A DNA stretch of 64,000 nt from Paraburkholderia aromaticivorans (GTDB lineage: Bacteria; Pseudomonadota; Gammaproteobacteria; Burkholderiales; Burkholderiaceae), in NCBI RefSeq assembly GCF_012689525.1, contig NZ_CP051515.1:1116001-1180000 (forward strand). The letters are read 5' to 3'. The position numbers and the translations under genes were made by a program. Positions 63,024-64,000 of this stretch are shown here, in pieces. The first letter of the stretch is position 1, and the number at the start of each line of letters is the position of its first letter. The notes under the pieces were generated by a model that was not told the DNA's origin, ran no database searches, and saw nothing but the letters and a program-made list of their open reading frames with translations.

Positions 63024-64000
63024 ATGAATTCCAGCAGGATCTATGCATTCGTTCTAAACCCGTGGGTGGTGATCGGCAGCCTCGCGATCGGTGGCGCACT
63101 CGGCCTGCTCATGCCGGTCGAGGCGCAGAAACTCGGCTTCATCGGCGACATCTATGTCGATCTGCTAAAAATGACGACGTTGCCGTTCATGATTTCGGCG
63201 GTCATCTTCAGTTTGCAGCGCCTGTTTCGCGACGGCGGCACCTCGCGCCTGCTGGTGCGGGTCATTACGGTGTTCATCTGCACCTCGGCGACCGTGGCGG
63301 TGGTCGGCGCGATCGTGCTGCTGACGCTTCATCCGGGCGCCAACCTGTCGAGCGCGACGATGCGCACGTTCGGTCTGATGGTGGGCAGCGACGCCACCTC
63401 CAGCGACACCGTGATGAACCTGTACGGCGCCGATGTCCCGCAACCGTCGCTCAGTTTTTCCGACGTGCTGACGAGCCTCGTGCCGACCAACATCTTCGCG
63501 GCGCTCGCGAACGGCGATGCGCTGAAAGCGCTGGTGTTCGCGTTGCTGTTCGGCCTGGCGGTCGGACGCGTGCCCGAGCGCATTTCGGCCGGCCTGAGCC
63601 AGTCGCTGGAAACGATCTATCACGCCTGTCAACGGCTGATGCACTGGCTCAGCTATCCGCTGCCGCTGATCCTGATCTGCATGAGCGCCGCTCAGCTCGG
63701 CAAGTCGGGCGTCGGACCGCTGCATGCGATGCTGCAGTTCGTCATCGCTTTCTTTGTCGTGTCGGTGCTGTTGCTGATGCTCGCGGCCGCGATCATCTGG
63801 AAGCGTTCGAGTCACAGCCTCGCCAGGACGCTGGACGCGCTGCGCGCGCCGTTCGCGCTGGCCCTCGCCACCCGCAATAGCGCCGCCTGCATGCCGAGCA
63901 TGATCGAAAGCCTCGTCGACGGACTGGGTTTTGCGCGTTCACGTGTCGAGCTGCTGGTGCCGCTCACCATTTCGCTGTTGCGCGTCGGACCGATGGTCTA
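63024..64000 (+). CDS. Dicarboxylate/amino acid:cation symporter, 5' part
   Basis: A frame beginning ATG 63024 stays open to the end of the window (at least 325 codons). The translation starts MNSSRIYAFVLNPWVVIGSL and includes LLKMTTLPFMISAVIFSL, TNIFAALANGDALKALVFAL (DAACS motif) and the substrate-loop region LALATRNSAACMPSMIESLV. This is the glutamate/aspartate or C4-dicarboxylate:cation symporter family (DAACS). It differs from DctA at 41.4 kb. It lies 25 bases after the solute-binding protein gene. The 3' end lies beyond the window. Confidence 0.88.
   Translation, partial: MNSSRIYAFVLNPWVVIGSLAIGGALGLLMPVEAQKLGFIGDIYVDLLKMTTLPFMISAVIFSLQRLFRDGGTSRLLVRVITVFICTSATVAVVGAIVLLTLHPGANLSSATMRTFGLMVGSDATSSDTVMNLYGADVPQPSLSFSDVLTSLVPTNIFAALANGDALKALVFALLFGLAVGRVPERISAGLSQSLETIYHACQRLMHWLSYPLPLILICMSAAQLGKSGVGPLHAMLQFVIAFFVVSVLLLMLAAAIIWKRSSHSLARTLDALRAPFALALATRNSAACMPSMIESLVDGLGFARSRVELLVPLTISLLRVGPMV

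Overview
The window reads as chromosomal DNA of a Burkholderia/Paraburkholderia-type betaproteobacterium. It is GC-rich and its genes are typical of that group: a leucine/isovalerate (liu) operon next to a TetR gene, a CheB-CheR-kinase fusion, many LysR regulators and a Burkholderia-style type VI secretion (T6SS) locus. This assignment is an inference from gene content; no rRNA, tRNA or CRISPR array was seen.

Layout. 1-5.2 kb: end of a CaiB-type CoA transferase, an acyl-CoA dehydrogenase, the electron-transfer flavoprotein pair etfB-etfA and an NCS1 permease. 5.2-10.7 kb: a membrane GGDEF/EAL protein, a small secreted protein, an HU protein, DAHP synthase and a DUF72 protein. 10.7-18.7 kb: a TetR regulator divergent from liuA-liuB-liuC-liuD, then a PhnD-like protein and a DUF1488-like protein. 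19-29.8 kb: an accessory redox and regulation region (aldo/keto reductase, LysR genes, DoxX, WrbA, two pirins, a uracil-DNA glycosylase, DUF488, and a TetR/SDR pair with two clear operators), with remnants of a methyltransferase and a LysR gene. 29.9-33.8 kb: a giant CheB-CheR-PAS-kinase-receiver protein. 33.8-37.4 kb: a gene-poor stretch, a hydrolase remnant, a small membrane protein, and a PAS-LuxR regulator divergent from an isochorismatase-family hydrolase across an array of TACGTA boxes.

37.6-46.5 kb is a D-tartrate utilisation cluster: MHS transporter, LysR regulator, D-tartrate dehydratase, DctA and a malic enzyme. The dctA gene is split by a complete 1,422-bp IS256-family element whose ends and 9-bp target duplication can be read exactly. 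The uninterrupted gene would have been in frame (453 codons).

46.8-64 kb starts with a lipoprotein of the RNase Sa/barnase fold in which the catalytic Glu and His are both replaced. Next comes an unrecognised 595-residue protein with two hydrophobic blocks, then the T6SS genes tssB, tssC, hcp, tssE, tssF, tssG, clpV and vgrG. These are followed by a MORN-repeat protein, a DUF4280 PAAR-like protein, a small membrane protein, a solute-binding protein and a dicarboxylate-type symporter that runs off the window. The T6SS membrane complex and baseplate partners (tssJ, K, L, M, A) are not in the window.

Best candidates for something undescribed: the degenerate RNase lipoprotein, the 595-residue protein beside the T6SS, the attenuator-like structure in the tssB leader, the helically phased TACGTA array, and the transporter pair at the end of the T6SS operon.
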